Shown here: one piece after another, positions 1 through 7,276 of the stretch | Layout of the letters: the number at the start of each line of letters is the position of its first letter | Numbering within the stretch: position 1 is the first letter of the stretch | Origin: Candidatus Sigynarchaeota archaeon | Lineage (GTDB): Archaea; Asgardarchaeota; Jordarchaeia; Jordarchaeales; Jordarchaeaceae | DNA length: 23,319 nt | Assembly (NCBI GenBank): GCA_030587505.1 | Contig: JAUQYY010000354.1 | Location: forward strand, 1-23,319 | Direction: 5' to 3' | The notes under the pieces: generated by a model | Told to the model about the DNA's origin: nothing | Seen by the model: only the letters and a program-made list of their open reading frames with translations | The model's database searches: none | Translations under genes and position numbers: made by a program

Positions 1-151
1 TATCAAACCCAAGTCTCAGCGCCTCTGACTCCGTTAACCCTTTAATAATCTTCAGCTCAAGCAAAGCATCATCTAAATAGGGATTCGAATTGGTATCTTT
101 TAAACTTAATTGCCTTCTCCTCTTACTCCCCGCCTCCAACCAATAGCGCAC
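1..151 (-). CDS. Partial ORF of unknown function, running off the left edge
   Basis: An open frame on the minus strand runs from a stop at 179-181 to the left edge (59 codons). The most plausible visible start is the GTG at 149-151, but its only Shine-Dalgarno-like sequence (TTGGAGG) abuts it. There is no ATG. The product is basic near the start (SKRRRQL) and then helical and acidic (DDALLELKIIKGLTESEALRLGF), a little like a helix-turn-helix tail. I do not recognise a family. It could be a chance ORF. Confidence 0.25.
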   Translation of the reverse strand, partial: MRYWLEAGSKRRRQLSLKDTNSNPYLDDALLELKIIKGLTESEALRLGFD

Positions 152-262
152 CCTCCAAGGAATCCTAACTCCAGCACCTTAAAAACTCGAACTCAAATAG
201 AAAACTGTACCCCTAGAAACCACACACGCGTTTGATTATTCAGAAAAATGAGAAATATCTAT

Positions 263-1351
263 TTACCCCTCGAAACTCTCAATCAGTTGTTCCACATAGG
301 GGGAAGACACCGAACCGATAACTATTGTCACACGTAGAACATCTTTCAAATCCGAATTAATGGTGGCCCCCCAAATTATCTCCGCGTCCCGATTTAACCT
401 TTCTGATACCCTCCTCACAGCCAATTCCGCCTCTCTCACAGTCAGGTTCTGATCACCGCTTATATTAATTAACGCCGCCTTCGCATTATGAATATCAACA
501 TCCAAAATAGGGTTCATTAACGCCGCCTCAACAGCCTTACTCGCCCTATCCCCCTCAGCAGCCTCTCCCACACCTATGAATGAAACCCCACTGTTCTTAA
601 GAACGGTCTTAATATCCGCAAGGTCTACATTCACAAGCCCCGGCTTAGTGGCCAATTCAGCCATAGACTTAACGCCTTTCGTTAGAACCTCATTTGCAAG
701 AGTAAAAGCATCGGTGAGCGAAAGATTGGATGTAGCCTCTAACAGCTTCTCATTAGGTATAACCACTACAGTATCGGAAGCCCTATAAATCTCCCTAAGA
801 CCCCTCACCGCATTCTGCCAGCGTTTTTTCCCCTCTATCAAAAACGGTAAAAAACAAGCCGAAATGGTAAGCGCCCCAGATTTACGAGCGGTCTCAGCAA
901 TTATAGGCGCCGCCCCAGTTCCGGTACCACCCCCAAGCCCACAAACCACAAAAACCATCTCCGCAGAAACTACACTCCTAATCTCCTCCAAACTCTCACG
1001 AGCAGCAGCCAAGCCAACCTCCGGATTATTACCCGCCCCAAGCCCACCAGTTAACCTCCTACCAATCAACAATTTGGAATCCGCATTAGCACAAAGCAGA
1101 TCCTGCGCATCCGTGTTAACCGCCACAGTTTCAATACTCTCAAGATGATTTCCCATAAGACTGGTCACCGCATTGTTACCCGCGCCCCCGACCCCAAAAA
1201 CCTGCACTTTCAACCTTTTGTAGCTAAGTATCTCCGAGAGCTGCTGATCAACCGTCGCAGAATCAAACAACCCCTTAAACCGACCATCGACGATTTCCTC
1301 AGAAACCAATTTCATCTCCTTCACTCTCTGCACACTAAAGAGTTCACACAC
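263..1351 (-). CDS. ftsZ: Cell division GTPase FtsZ
   Basis: Tubulin-like GTPase that polymerises at midcell to form the division ring. Visible: nucleotide-binding GVGGAGNN (residues 53-60), the tubulin signature GGGTGTG (140-146) and the T7 catalytic loop N241-x-D243-x-x-D246. At 362 residues it has normal archaeal length and a short tail ending PYVEQLIESF, the region that in FtsZs usually binds the membrane anchor; a sepF gene lies 13.7 kb away in this window. The start is uncertain: the GTG at 1351 would be nearly leaderless below an AT-rich TATA-like stretch at 1364-1376, while an ATG at 1315 (MKLVSEE) has AAGGAG directly abutting it. Downstream on the minus strand is a short T-run (about 241-247). 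It is not in an operon with other division genes here. Confidence 0.97.
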   Translation of the reverse strand: MCELFSVQRVKEMKLVSEEIVDGRFKGLFDSATVDQQLSEILSYKRLKVQVFGVGGAGNNAVTSLMGNHLESIETVAVNTDAQDLLCANADSKLLIGRRLTGGLGAGNNPEVGLAAARESLEEIRSVVSAEMVFVVCGLGGGTGTGAAPIIAETARKSGALTISACFLPFLIEGKKRWQNAVRGLREIYRASDTVVVIPNEKLLEATSNLSLTDAFTLANEVLTKGVKSMAELATKPGLVNVDLADIKTVLKNSGVSFIGVGEAAEGDRASKAVEAALMNPILDVDIHNAKAALINISGDQNLTVREAELAVRRVSERLNRDAEIIWGATINSDLKDVLRVTIVIGSVSSPYVEQLIESFEG

Positions 1352-1595
1352 TCAAAATAAAAAACCATAATAATATCCAAATATCATCAACATAGCGCTC
1401 CAAACAATCCTCACAAAAAACACCAACACGCTCCTCACACCAACAAAATATGAAAAATTTCACAAAAATAGCCAGAAAAGTTGCCTAAAATAAGTTGTAC
1501 AAAATAACAGCGGCTTAAAAATAATATCCTCACGAAGTGTGACAAATACAATTTTTACCAAGGATTCAAGTTCACGAGCACGTAACAAAATTTCA

Positions 1596-1610
1596 GAAAA
1601 ATTTAAGTAT
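1596..1610 (+). promoter_or_regulatory. Candidate BRE/TATA box of the tRNA-Gly gene
   Basis: GAAAAATTTAAGTAT resembles an archaeal BRE followed by a TATA box and lies about 35-45 nt upstream of the tRNA 5' end, consistent with a short pre-tRNA leader. The rest of the 1352-1641 gap is AT-rich with no recognisable gene. Confidence 0.45.
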
Positions 1611-1678
1611 CTGTATGAAGCGCTTTCCTAATGGGTTTCAAGCGGCCTTAGTCTAGTGGCTAGGATTCCAGCCTGCCA

Positions 1679-1701
1679 CATGCCACCACGAAGGCGGGCG
1701 A
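1679..1701 (+). other. tRNA intron in the anticodon loop (37/38)
   Basis: About 23 nt between A37 and the 3' half of the anticodon stem. TGCC of the anticodon loop (1674-1677) can pair with GGCG (1697-1700). The intron hairpin TGCC (1681-1684)/GGCG (1693-1696) has an 8-nt loop. The 5' bulge is ACA (1678-1680). The 3' bulge is only about 2 nt (AA), so this is a relaxed BHB, and the exact cut may be one base downstream (1680-1702). Confidence 0.8.
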
Positions 1702-1722
1702 AGCTGGTGGCCCGGGTTCGAA

Positions 1723-1755
1723 ATAAAGCCGAAACGCAAGTTTCCTTTACGAAAT
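1723..1755 (+). other. Non-canonical tRNA intron in the T-loop (59/60)
   Basis: This 33-nt intron meets the strict hBHBh' pattern: T-stem CCGGG/CCCGG, a 4-bp helix TTCG (1717-1720)/CGAA (1750-1753), a 3-nt bulge AAA (1721-1723), an internal hairpin TAAAG-CC-GAAAC with a GCAA loop and GTTTC-CTTTA (1724-1749), and a 3-nt bulge ATT (1754-1756). Cutting after the second base of each bulge leaves TTCGAA plus T, the standard T-loop. Confidence 0.88.
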
Positions 1756-1788
1756 TCCCGGAGGCCGCACCACCTACTTAATTGGATG

Positions 1789-2505
1789 TTAACCTTCATT
1801 GACTCTTTTTTCTGCGTTTGCGGTGTTGTTTAAAACAATATCTTCGTAGGCGTATAGAACTCTGGAGACGACTATCCATGAGTCTAGGGGTTCGGGGAAA
1901 ATTGCGATTTTTTTGTCGGCTAGTTCTAGTGTTTTTTGGGAGAATTCGCCGTGGGGGAATCCTCCTATTATTACGGCGGGGTTTTCTAGTTTTGCGCATT
2001 CCTGCATTACTGTTTTTAGTTTGGTGTAGGTTCCCTGTTCTGTGAATAGTATTGTTTTAGATGGTTTTAGCTCGCTTATGAGGATTTCTAGGTTCTTTTT
2101 TTCTAGGGTTAGGAGCGGTGTGCCTTCTGGGGGGACTTTGCCGAGAGTGTAGAGTTGCTCCATGAGGCCGATGAATCGGTTGTAGTTTTTTGGGAGTCTT
2201 GTTTCTGGGTTTATTTTGATTACTCTGTCTTGTAGTGTGTGGACGTATACTTGTAGGAGACCGTGCTTGTTTAGGGGTGTTCCCAGTGCGGCGAGGAGGC
2301 AGAGATGTATAATGTCTGGTCTGCCTCTTTTTTCGCGGTTTTGCATTTTCTGTATTATTCTGCCGTGTAGGGAGGCGTCTAGTAGAACTTTGTCTCTTTT
2401 TTTCCCCTTTTTGCTCGGGGTTTTGGTTAAGCCGTATTTCCTTAGTCTTAGGGGGATGGTTTCTAGGGAGGATTCGGCTAGAATGAGTGTTAACATTTCA
2501 TCCAC
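1789..2505 (-). CDS. nep1: Nep1/Emg1, 16S rRNA pseudouridine N1-methyltransferase
   Basis: SPOUT-class methyltransferase that methylates N1 of a pseudouridine in the small-subunit rRNA (helix 35 region) and assists ribosome assembly. Family marks: DASLHGRIIQKM followed by REKRGRPDIIHLCLLAALG (residues about 43-76), the QVYVHTLQDRVIKINPETRLPKNYNRF block containing the RNA-binding arginines, and the C-terminal SAM-binding knot with VIIGGFPHGEF. At 238 residues it is full length. The start is the ATG at 2505, with an ATG three codons later as an alternative. A TATA-like CTTTAAGG at about 2523-2531 would give a near-leaderless transcript. It diverges from rnp4, also an RNA-processing gene, and converges on tRNA-Gly. 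Confidence 0.95.
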   Translation of the reverse strand: MDEMLTLILAESSLETIPLRLRKYGLTKTPSKKGKKRDKVLLDASLHGRIIQKMQNREKRGRPDIIHLCLLAALGTPLNKHGLLQVYVHTLQDRVIKINPETRLPKNYNRFIGLMEQLYTLGKVPPEGTPLLTLEKKNLEILISELKPSKTILFTEQGTYTKLKTVMQECAKLENPAVIIGGFPHGEFSQKTLELADKKIAIFPEPLDSWIVVSRVLYAYEDIVLNNTANAEKRVNEG

Positions 2506-2662
2506 TTTGGTTGAAGCGTAATCCTTAAAGCTTTGCGTGTTTTTCTGTTAGCTGAGCTTCGTTTAACAAATGTTTTTTGCGGTTAAATTCGTTTCCCCCT
2601 TTAGGCTACCGTGGATTGTGTCGGGGATGGTTTCCGATAATTCATACTGGGGAGTGTTGTGG

Positions 2663-2989
2663 ATGCGGAAGTCGAAGATGAGCAGAAGAAAACTGGTTGA
2701 GCGGATTTCTAGGGAGCGGATAGATTATTTGATGCATTTGGCGGATGAGGTTTTTTTGAAGTATCCGGAGCGGGCTCAGCGATACGCAGATCTGAGTAGG
2801 CGGATAAGTATGAGGAATAAAGTGAGAATTCCCCGGGTTTGGAAGAGGCGAATCTGCCGTAACTGTAAGACCTTTCTCTGGCCTGGTGTTAATTGCAGGG
2901 TTAGGTTGAGACAGAGACGGCAGTCTCACATTGTGGTAACGTGCTTTAACTGTGGGCATCATATGCGTTACAATATACAAAGGGGTTAA
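2663..2989 (+). CDS. rnp4: RNase P protein component 4 (Rpr2/Rpp21 family)
   Basis: Zinc-ribbon subunit of archaeal RNase P, which matures tRNA 5' ends. From the ATG at 2663 the protein is 108 residues: an N-terminal helical part (RISRERIDYLMHLADEVF, then YPERAQRYADLSRRISMRN), then the basic PRVWKRRICRNCKTFL segment and a second cysteine pair (CFNCGHHMRY), giving the CxxC...CxxC zinc site of the family. The frame is open further upstream to 2570, but that extension (MFFAVKFVSP...) is unlike the family, and GGGGAG at 2649-2654 supports 2663. The next in-frame ATG (2678) is possible. It heads the conserved rnp4-yhbY-rps19e cluster, divergent from nep1. Confidence 0.92.
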   Translation: MRKSKMSRRKLVERISRERIDYLMHLADEVFLKYPERAQRYADLSRRISMRNKVRIPRVWKRRICRNCKTFLWPGVNCRVRLRQRRQSHIVVTCFNCGHHMRYNIQRG

Positions 2990-3187
2990 TCGCCGGTTGT
3001 ATGCCCCCCTTGAGTGAGGTTGGCTTGTAATAGTGCTTAGTGTTGATTTCCTGAGTTTTAATACTTATTACACGTTATGTTGCTGGTTTTGAGCTTGTGT
3101 CCTCACACGGTAAGTTGTCAAATGCTGATTATCATTCCCAGTTGTCAGAGGGAGTCTGCTATTTGGGTTCTTGGGAAAGTTACACGC

Positions 3188-3200
3188 ATAAAATATTTAA
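3188..3200 (+). promoter_or_regulatory. Candidate TATA box upstream of the yhbY-like gene
   Basis: ATAAAATATTTAA is the best TATA-like sequence in the 298-nt gap between rnp4 and the next gene and would start transcription near 3222-3226. I see no gene or strong hairpin in the rest of the gap. Confidence 0.35.
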
Positions 3201-3287
3201 CTCTCCAGTTTCCCTCCTTTCCTAACCGAAGTATGGTTTTTGTGGTGTTGATTCGATGGAAAAAGGAAGAGTGCGCTAATAAAGGAA

Positions 3288-3521
3288 ATGAGGAGCAAGT
3301 CGGCCACTGTTATCATGGGTAAAAAGGGAGTTACGGAGGAGTTCGTTGAGGAGGTTAAAAAGCAGCTGGAGAGAAAAAAGGTAATAAAGGTCAAAGCGTT
3401 AAAGAGTGTACTTGCTGAACAAAGTTTTGATGAGATCGCCTCCGAGATAGCGATAAAAACGAACTCCCAGCTTTTAGAGACTAGGGGCTACACCCTGCTG
3501 CTTGCAAAGAAGAATTTTTAA
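3288..3521 (+). CDS. YhbY/CRM-domain RNA-binding protein
   Basis: Small protein of the CRM (CRS1/YhbY) RNA-binding domain family, implicated in ribosomal large-subunit assembly in bacteria. It has the GKKGVTEEFVEEVKKQLERKKVIKVKAL segment with the family's G-x-x-G loop, followed by ASEIAIKTNSQLLETRGYTLLLAKK, the beta-strand end of the domain. At 77 residues it is a stand-alone domain. The ATG at 3288 has AAAGGAA just before it; a later ATG at 3315 (MGKKGV) would still keep the domain. Archaeal genomes often keep it between rnp4 and rps19e, as here. The exact RNA target is unknown. Confidence 0.85.
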   Translation: MRSKSATVIMGKKGVTEEFVEEVKKQLERKKVIKVKALKSVLAEQSFDEIASEIAIKTNSQLLETRGYTLLLAKKNF

Positions 3522-3531
3522 CAAACACGTC

Positions 3532-3543
3532 ATATTTATATAA
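3532..3543 (+). promoter_or_regulatory. TATA box upstream of rps19e
   Basis: ATATTTATATAA is a near-ideal archaeal TATA box. Transcription would start around 3566-3570, leaving a leader of roughly 50 nt before the rps19e start at 3621. This probably drives the whole ribosomal/translation cluster that follows. Confidence 0.6.
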
Positions 3544-3620
3544 TCCTCGGAAACAGATGTTTATAACCCTCGGTATCATTGTAACTACCGTCCTCAGTAA
3601 AATAAAATGGTGAAATGCGA

Positions 3621-4061
3621 ATGTCAACAGTGTATGATGTACCTGCATGGGACCTTATCAAAGAGGTGGCGGAAATCCTCAAAAAAGAGCACCCTGAGGT
3701 TCACCCCCCACCAAACTCTCAGTTCTGGAAGACGGGTTCACACAAGGAAAGAGCGCCAGAGCAGCCAGACTGGTGGTATATCCGGTGCGCATCGATACTT
3801 AGAAAAATTTATTTGACTGGTCCCGTGGGAACCTCCAGGCTGAGAACTGTTTACGGTGGGAGGAAAAGAAGGAGAGTAAAGTTAGCCAAGTTCGTAAAAG
3901 GCAGCGGCTCGATAATAAGAAAAGCGCTGCAACAATTAGAAAAAGCGGGGCTCCTTGAAGCTACTGAAGGGAAGGGTAGAAGAATTAGCGGAAAGGGGAA
4001 ATCCCTCCTAGATAGGGTGGCTCACAAAATTAACCTTAATTTGGAGAAAAGTTCTCTTTAA
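3621..4061 (+). CDS. rps19e: Ribosomal protein eS19 (S19e)
   Basis: Small-subunit ribosomal protein found only in archaea and eukaryotes, needed for late 30S maturation. Family marks: STVYDVPAWDLIKEVAEILK at the N-terminus, the PDWWYIRCASILRKIYLTGPVG core, and the basic RLRTVYGGRKRRRVKLAKF loop before a winged-helix segment (SIIRKALQQLEKAGLLE...GRRISGKGKSLLD). The protein is 146 residues. The ATG at 3621 is preferred over 3615 because GGTGA at 3609-3613 is spaced 7 nt from it and only 1 nt from the earlier ATG. pdcd5 follows almost at once. Confidence 0.96.
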   Translation: MSTVYDVPAWDLIKEVAEILKKEHPEVHPPPNSQFWKTGSHKERAPEQPDWWYIRCASILRKIYLTGPVGTSRLRTVYGGRKRRRVKLAKFVKGSGSIIRKALQQLEKAGLLEATEGKGRRISGKGKSLLDRVAHKINLNLEKSSL

Positions 4062-4065
4062 AAAT

Positions 4066-4416
4066 TTGTTTAAGGATGTGGCTTCATTGTCAGAAGAAGA
4101 ACTGGAAGAGATTAGAAGGCGAAGGATGTTGCAACTCCAGCAACAAATAGCTGAGGCTCAGAGACAGGAGAGAGCACAAAGAGAATTTGAAATACAGAAA
4201 CAGGCAGCACTAAGGCAAATACTGACACCCGAAGCCAGGAGCCGTCTCACCAATCTGAAAATGGTTAGACCCGAGTTTGCTGAGCAAATCGAAATACAAC
4301 TCATCCAGCTAGCACAGGCAGGCAGGCTAAGCGCTCCGCTAACCGATGCGCAATTGAAAACTATCCTAAAACAGTTACAGGAGAGAAAAAGAGATACCAA
4401 GGTAAAGTACAGGTAG
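4066..4416 (+). CDS. PDCD5-family DNA-binding protein
   Basis: Archaeal homologue of programmed cell death protein 5 (TFAR19), a small helical nucleic-acid-binding protein. Visible: the N-terminal charged helix EEELEEIRRRRMLQLQQQ, an alanine/glutamine-rich helix, then the conserved core ILTPEARSRLTNLKMVRPEFAEQIEIQLIQLAQAGR and a final helix ending in basic residues. The start is unclear: TTG at 4066, GTG at 4078 just after GGAT, and TTG at 4090 (MSEEELEEI, closest to family length) are all possible. It sits 4 nt after rps19e and 14 nt before rpl39e, so it is co-transcribed with ribosomal genes. No mechanism is established for archaeal members. Confidence 0.92.
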   Translation: MFKDVASLSEEELEEIRRRRMLQLQQQIAEAQRQERAQREFEIQKQAALRQILTPEARSRLTNLKMVRPEFAEQIEIQLIQLAQAGRLSAPLTDAQLKTILKQLQERKRDTKVKYR

Positions 4417-4430
4417 AAGGAGAACTTCCT

Positions 4431-4586
4431 ATGGCTAGAAACAAACCCCTAGCAAAAAAGTTAAGACTGGGAAAAGCGGGAAAGCAGAATGTTGCTGTCC
4501 CGACATGGATAATCGTTAAGACGAGAGGTCGGGTTAGAACTCACCCGAAGCGTAGATATTGGCGATCCAGTCGTCTCCAAAGGTGA
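4431..4586 (+). CDS. rpl39e: Ribosomal protein eL39 (L39e)
   Basis: A 51-residue, very basic large-subunit protein that lines the peptide exit tunnel. It reads MARNKPLAKKLRLGKAGKQN, then VAVPTWIIVKTRGRVRTHPK and RRYWRSSRLQR, closely matching the family's PxW(V/I)IxKT and HPKRRxWRxxxL signature. A Shine-Dalgarno GGAG at 4419-4422 is spaced 8 nt from the ATG. The stop is 5 nt before rpl31e. Confidence 0.96.
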   Translation: MARNKPLAKKLRLGKAGKQNVAVPTWIIVKTRGRVRTHPKRRYWRSSRLQR

Positions 4587-4591
4587 GAAGA

Positions 4592-4885
4592 ATGTCCGAA
4601 GGTGAAGAGCTAGGTTTAGAAAAAAAGGTTGTAGAGGAGCGTGTTTACACTGTTCCCCTCAAAACTGCAAGGTATGTTCCGCCAAACCGTAGAGCCAGTA
4701 AGGCGGTAAAAATTTTAAGGAAGTTTATCGAGAGGCATCTTAAAGCGGAGAGTGTCATTATTCTTCCCGAGGTAAATGAAAAAATATGGGAGAGAGGTAT
4801 AGAAAAGCCTCCTCGTAAGATTAGAGTTAAGGCTTCCAAGGATTCAGAGGGAGTAGTTGAGGTATCTCTTGCCGTTGAGGAGTAG
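4592..4885 (+). CDS. rpl31e: Ribosomal protein eL31 (L31e)
   Basis: Large-subunit protein near the tunnel exit. From the ATG at 4592 it is 97 residues: VEERVYTVPLKTARYVPPNR, a basic helical stretch (RASKAVKILRKFIERHLKAE), VIILPEVNEKIWERGIEKPP and RKIRVKASKDSEGVVEVSLA, in the family order. GGTGAG (4582-4587), which overlaps the rpl39e stop codon, provides the ribosome binding site, so 4592 is preferred over the upstream in-frame ATG at 4559. This arrangement implies coupled translation with rpl39e. Confidence 0.95.
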   Translation: MSEGEELGLEKKVVEERVYTVPLKTARYVPPNRRASKAVKILRKFIERHLKAESVIILPEVNEKIWERGIEKPPRKIRVKASKDSEGVVEVSLAVEE

Positions 4886-4901
4886 GCGGGGTAGACTTTA
4901 T

Positions 4902-5570
4902 TTGGTTATTGTTCGGAGCGATTTTTTCGGTGACACAAACGTAGGTGTATTCTTGTTGGCGACTGAAAGCTACGCTATTTTACCAAAAGGCAGACCAATA
5001 ACAAATAGGCGATTAGTTGAAAAAACTCTTAGAGTTGAAATCGTCGAGACAAGTATAGGGGACAGCTTTATTATCGGGGTTTTGGCTGCTGGGAATTCCA
5101 GCGGGTTAGTGGTTCCGGAGTTCACAACCGATGAAGAAATCGAAATCATTAAACGTTGCCTTGATATCAATGTTCAGCGGGTCCCCGGAAAAATAAACGC
5201 GTTGGGAAACACCATTCTTGTTAACGATAATGCCGCCTTGGTTCATCCTGAACTCAGCGAAGAAGCCATAAATATTATAAAGAAAAATCTAGATGTTGAA
5301 GTTTACAGAGGAAATATTGCGGGTTCGCCTCTGGTCGGGTCGGTGGCCGTTGCAACAAACAGCGGAATCTTGGCTCACCCTTTAACAGATGACGAAACCT
5401 TGGAATGGTTAAGCGAAAAGTTCAATACGCCCGCAAGTATAGGTACAGTTAACTGCGGCAGTCCGTACATAAAGGTTGGTTTGGTGGCCAACACGAAGGG
5501 CGCCATAGTGGGTAGAGAAACCACAGGCCCTGAACTATTCCAAATAGGTCAGGCACTGAACCTCGAGTAG
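4902..5570 (+). CDS. Translation initiation factor aIF6
   Basis: Ribosome anti-association factor that binds the large subunit and blocks premature joining; it has a pentein fold built from five repeats. Repeated blocks such as GVLAAGNSSGLVVPEFTTDEE, LGNTILVNDNAALVHPELSEE, VGSVAVATNSGILAHPLTDDE and VGLVANTKGAIVGRETTGPE are visible. With the TTG at 4902 (MVIVRSDFFGDTNVG) the protein is 222 residues, the usual length. GGCGGGG at 4887-4893 is suitably placed upstream. The frame is open back to 4857 inside rpl31e, but that extension is unlike the family. It lies in the rpl31e-aif6-rplX-pfdA-ftsY order common in archaea. Confidence 0.95.
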   Translation: MVIVRSDFFGDTNVGVFLLATESYAILPKGRPITNRRLVEKTLRVEIVETSIGDSFIIGVLAAGNSSGLVVPEFTTDEEIEIIKRCLDINVQRVPGKINALGNTILVNDNAALVHPELSEEAINIIKKNLDVEVYRGNIAGSPLVGSVAVATNSGILAHPLTDDETLEWLSEKFNTPASIGTVNCGSPYIKVGLVANTKGAIVGRETTGPELFQIGQALNLE

Positions 5571-5585
5571 TTAGGAGAGGTTAAA

Positions 5586-5837
5586 ATGTCGAAGGAGTCT
5601 ACCGGAGTGAAGGTCTTCAGAGTGAAAGGAACATTTAGGGGAAAGAAAGAGAAATTCACTTTTGTTAAAGAGATTAGGGCGTTGAGTGAGAGAGAGGTAA
5701 AGGAGATCATATACTCAGAAATCGGTAGTAATCACAAGGTTAAGAGGACACACATTAAATTTGAGGAGATAACCCCCATAAGTCCTGAGGAAGCAAAGAA
5801 CCCCATTGTAAGGTATCTCTCAGGTTTGGAGATGTAG
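5586..5837 (+). CDS. rplX: Ribosomal protein LX (eL20/L18Ae)
   Basis: Archaeal short form of eL20, a large-subunit protein. The protein is 83 residues: VKVFRVKGTFRGKKEKFTF, VKEIRALSEREVKEIIYSEI, then GSNHKVKRTHIKFEEITPIS, matching the LX pattern (FRVKG...ExxVYSExGSxHxxKRxxIxIxxI). TTAGGAGAGG is just upstream of the ATG. The gene is 15 nt after aif6 and 4 nt before pfdA. Confidence 0.93.
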   Translation: MSKESTGVKVFRVKGTFRGKKEKFTFVKEIRALSEREVKEIIYSEIGSNHKVKRTHIKFEEITPISPEEAKNPIVRYLSGLEM

Positions 5838-5841
5838 TGAA

Positions 5842-6264
5842 ATGTCGGAAGATGAGCGCAATCTGGAGAGAATACTTGTAGAGCTTAACGCGTATGAGCA
5901 GCAGGCGCAGATACTGCAAAGAAGAATAGACATGATAAACGCTTCACTACAAGAGATAGCGCTGACAAGCGAGTCTCTGGACGAGCTTAAAAACATAGAT
6001 GAAGAAAACGAGGTCCTCATGCCTCTAGGGTCTGGCATCTACGTTAAAGCGAGAATAATCGAAAAAGAAAAAGTGATATTCACCCTAGGAGCTAATATAG
6101 CCGCGGAGAAGGATATCACTGGGGCGCAGCTTAGCTTAGACCAAAGATCCATGGCGCTTCAAAATGCGCTGCAGAGCACTGGACAGCAGTTGCAGCAGAT
6201 AGCCAATAGGATGAATGAATTAAACAGAGCCGCGCAAGCTCTTGCTAGGAAAATACGGGGTTAA
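5842..6264 (+). CDS. pfdA: Prefoldin alpha subunit
   Basis: Subunit of the hexameric chaperone that passes unfolded proteins to the thermosome. The 140-residue protein has the expected two coiled-coil helices (residues about 5-50 and 95-138) separated by a beta hairpin module, LMPLGSGIYVKARI followed by KVIFTLGANIAAEKD. The C-terminal coiled coil is glutamine-rich (LQNALQSTGQQLQQIANRMN). It starts 4 nt after rplX and precedes ftsY. Confidence 0.94.
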   Translation: MSEDERNLERILVELNAYEQQAQILQRRIDMINASLQEIALTSESLDELKNIDEENEVLMPLGSGIYVKARIIEKEKVIFTLGANIAAEKDITGAQLSLDQRSMALQNALQSTGQQLQQIANRMNELNRAAQALARKIRG

Positions 6265-6356
6265 CCTCTCTAATCTTCTATCACGTTCCCGTTATTTGCT
6301 AGTCGAACATTTCCATGCTGTTTAACTTTTTATCATATTTTTGTGGGGAGCCATAA

Positions 6357-7265
6357 GTGTTTGACAAATTCAAAACAAGTCTGAGCAAAGTTGTCGAGAA
6401 GCTGAGTACGAAGGAGCTAACTGAAAAAAACTTGGATGACGTCTTGTGGGATTTACAACTAATCCTCATACAGAATGATGTCTCCGTTAAGGTTGCTAAG
6501 CAGATTGCAGATGATGTAAAAAAAGAATTGATCGGGGAAAAAATTGGTAGGTTCGAAAATCCCCGCGAGCGGGTTAACGAGGCGTTGAAGAACGCGATTT
6601 TTAGAGTTCTCACCAGCGGGCAAGCCATAGATATTTTCCGAATGGCAGAGGAGAAAAAGGCGGAAAGGAAGCCACTTACAATTGTTGTTGTGGGAATTAA
6701 CGGCACCGGGAAGACCACGACGATAGCTAAACTTGCTTATGCTTTTCAGAAAAAGGGTTTCAAGTGTGTTTTAGCCGCAGCAGACACCTTTAGAGCAGGC
6801 AGTATCGAACAAATTGAGAAACACGCGAAAAATCTGGGGGTTCGGGTAATAAAACACGATTACCGCTCAGACGCAGCAGCCGTAGCGTTTGACGCGGTCA
6901 GACACGCTGAGGCTAGAAACATCAACGTTGTTTTAATTGATACTGCGGGAAGAATGCAAACCAACGTAAACCTGCTGGATGAAATGAAAAAGATAGTGCG
7001 TGTGGTTAACCCCGACATTAAAATATTCGTGGGGGACGCGCTGACGGGAAACGACGCGGTTGAACAAGCGGAGAAGTTCAATGAAGCAATTCAATTTGAT
7101 GCTTCCATATTAGCTAAGGTGGACGCAGATATAAAAGGCGGGGTTGCACTCTCAATCGCTTACGCTACTAAAAAACCAATAATCTTTGTGGGAACCGGAC
7201 AGAAATATGATGATCTAGAACCCTTTAATGCCGAGTGGTTTACAAGCAAGATTTTGGGAAGCTGA
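6357..7265 (+). CDS. ftsY: Signal recognition particle receptor FtsY
   Basis: SRP GTPase that docks ribosome-SRP complexes at the membrane. The N domain (residues 1-100) is a four-helix bundle beginning MFDKFKTSLSKVVEKL. The G domain has the P-loop GINGTGKTTT, DTFRAGS (G2), DTAGRM (G3), TKVD-like AKVDADIKGG (G4, with A in place of T) and a closing GTGQKYDDLEPF. The start is a GTG at 6357 with TGGGGAG upstream and a TATA-like TTTTTATCATATTT at about 6327-6340. The 302-residue length fits an archaeal FtsY without a long acidic N-terminal domain. argF follows within 11 nt. Confidence 0.96.
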   Translation: MFDKFKTSLSKVVEKLSTKELTEKNLDDVLWDLQLILIQNDVSVKVAKQIADDVKKELIGEKIGRFENPRERVNEALKNAIFRVLTSGQAIDIFRMAEEKKAERKPLTIVVVGINGTGKTTTIAKLAYAFQKKGFKCVLAAADTFRAGSIEQIEKHAKNLGVRVIKHDYRSDAAAVAFDAVRHAEARNINVVLIDTAGRMQTNVNLLDEMKKIVRVVNPDIKIFVGDALTGNDAVEQAEKFNEAIQFDASILAKVDADIKGGVALSIAYATKKPIIFVGTGQKYDDLEPFNAEWFTSKILGS

Positions 7266-7276
7266 AGGGATGCGCT

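Larger units (their letters stand above)
1642..1772 (+). tRNA. tRNA-Gly (GCC) with two introns and encoded CCA
   Basis: The acceptor stem GCGGCCT (1642-1648) pairs perfectly with AGGCCGC (1762-1768), followed by discriminator A and an encoded CCA (1770-1772). The D-arm is GTCT/GGAT, the anticodon stem CCAGC (1668-1672)/GCTGG (1703-1707), the variable loop TGGC, and the T-stem CCGGG (1712-1716)/CCCGG (1757-1761). The anticodon loop reads CTGCCA plus one base from the intron junction, giving anticodon GCC. Two insertions must be removed: about 23 nt in the anticodon loop (1679-1701, one-base ambiguity) and 33 nt in the T-loop (1723-1755). The mature tRNA is then 72 nt plus CCA with a standard TTCGAAT T-loop. 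It lies tail-to-tail with nep1, 16 nt away. Confidence 0.93.

Noticed and set aside
81..93. TTCGAATC-like T-loop near the left edge
   Set aside because: No flanking complementary T-stem or acceptor stem; a coincidence within an open frame.
3077..3322. 81-codon open frame overlapping the yhbY-like gene
   Set aside because: No family resemblance; it runs in another frame into a clear CRM-domain gene.
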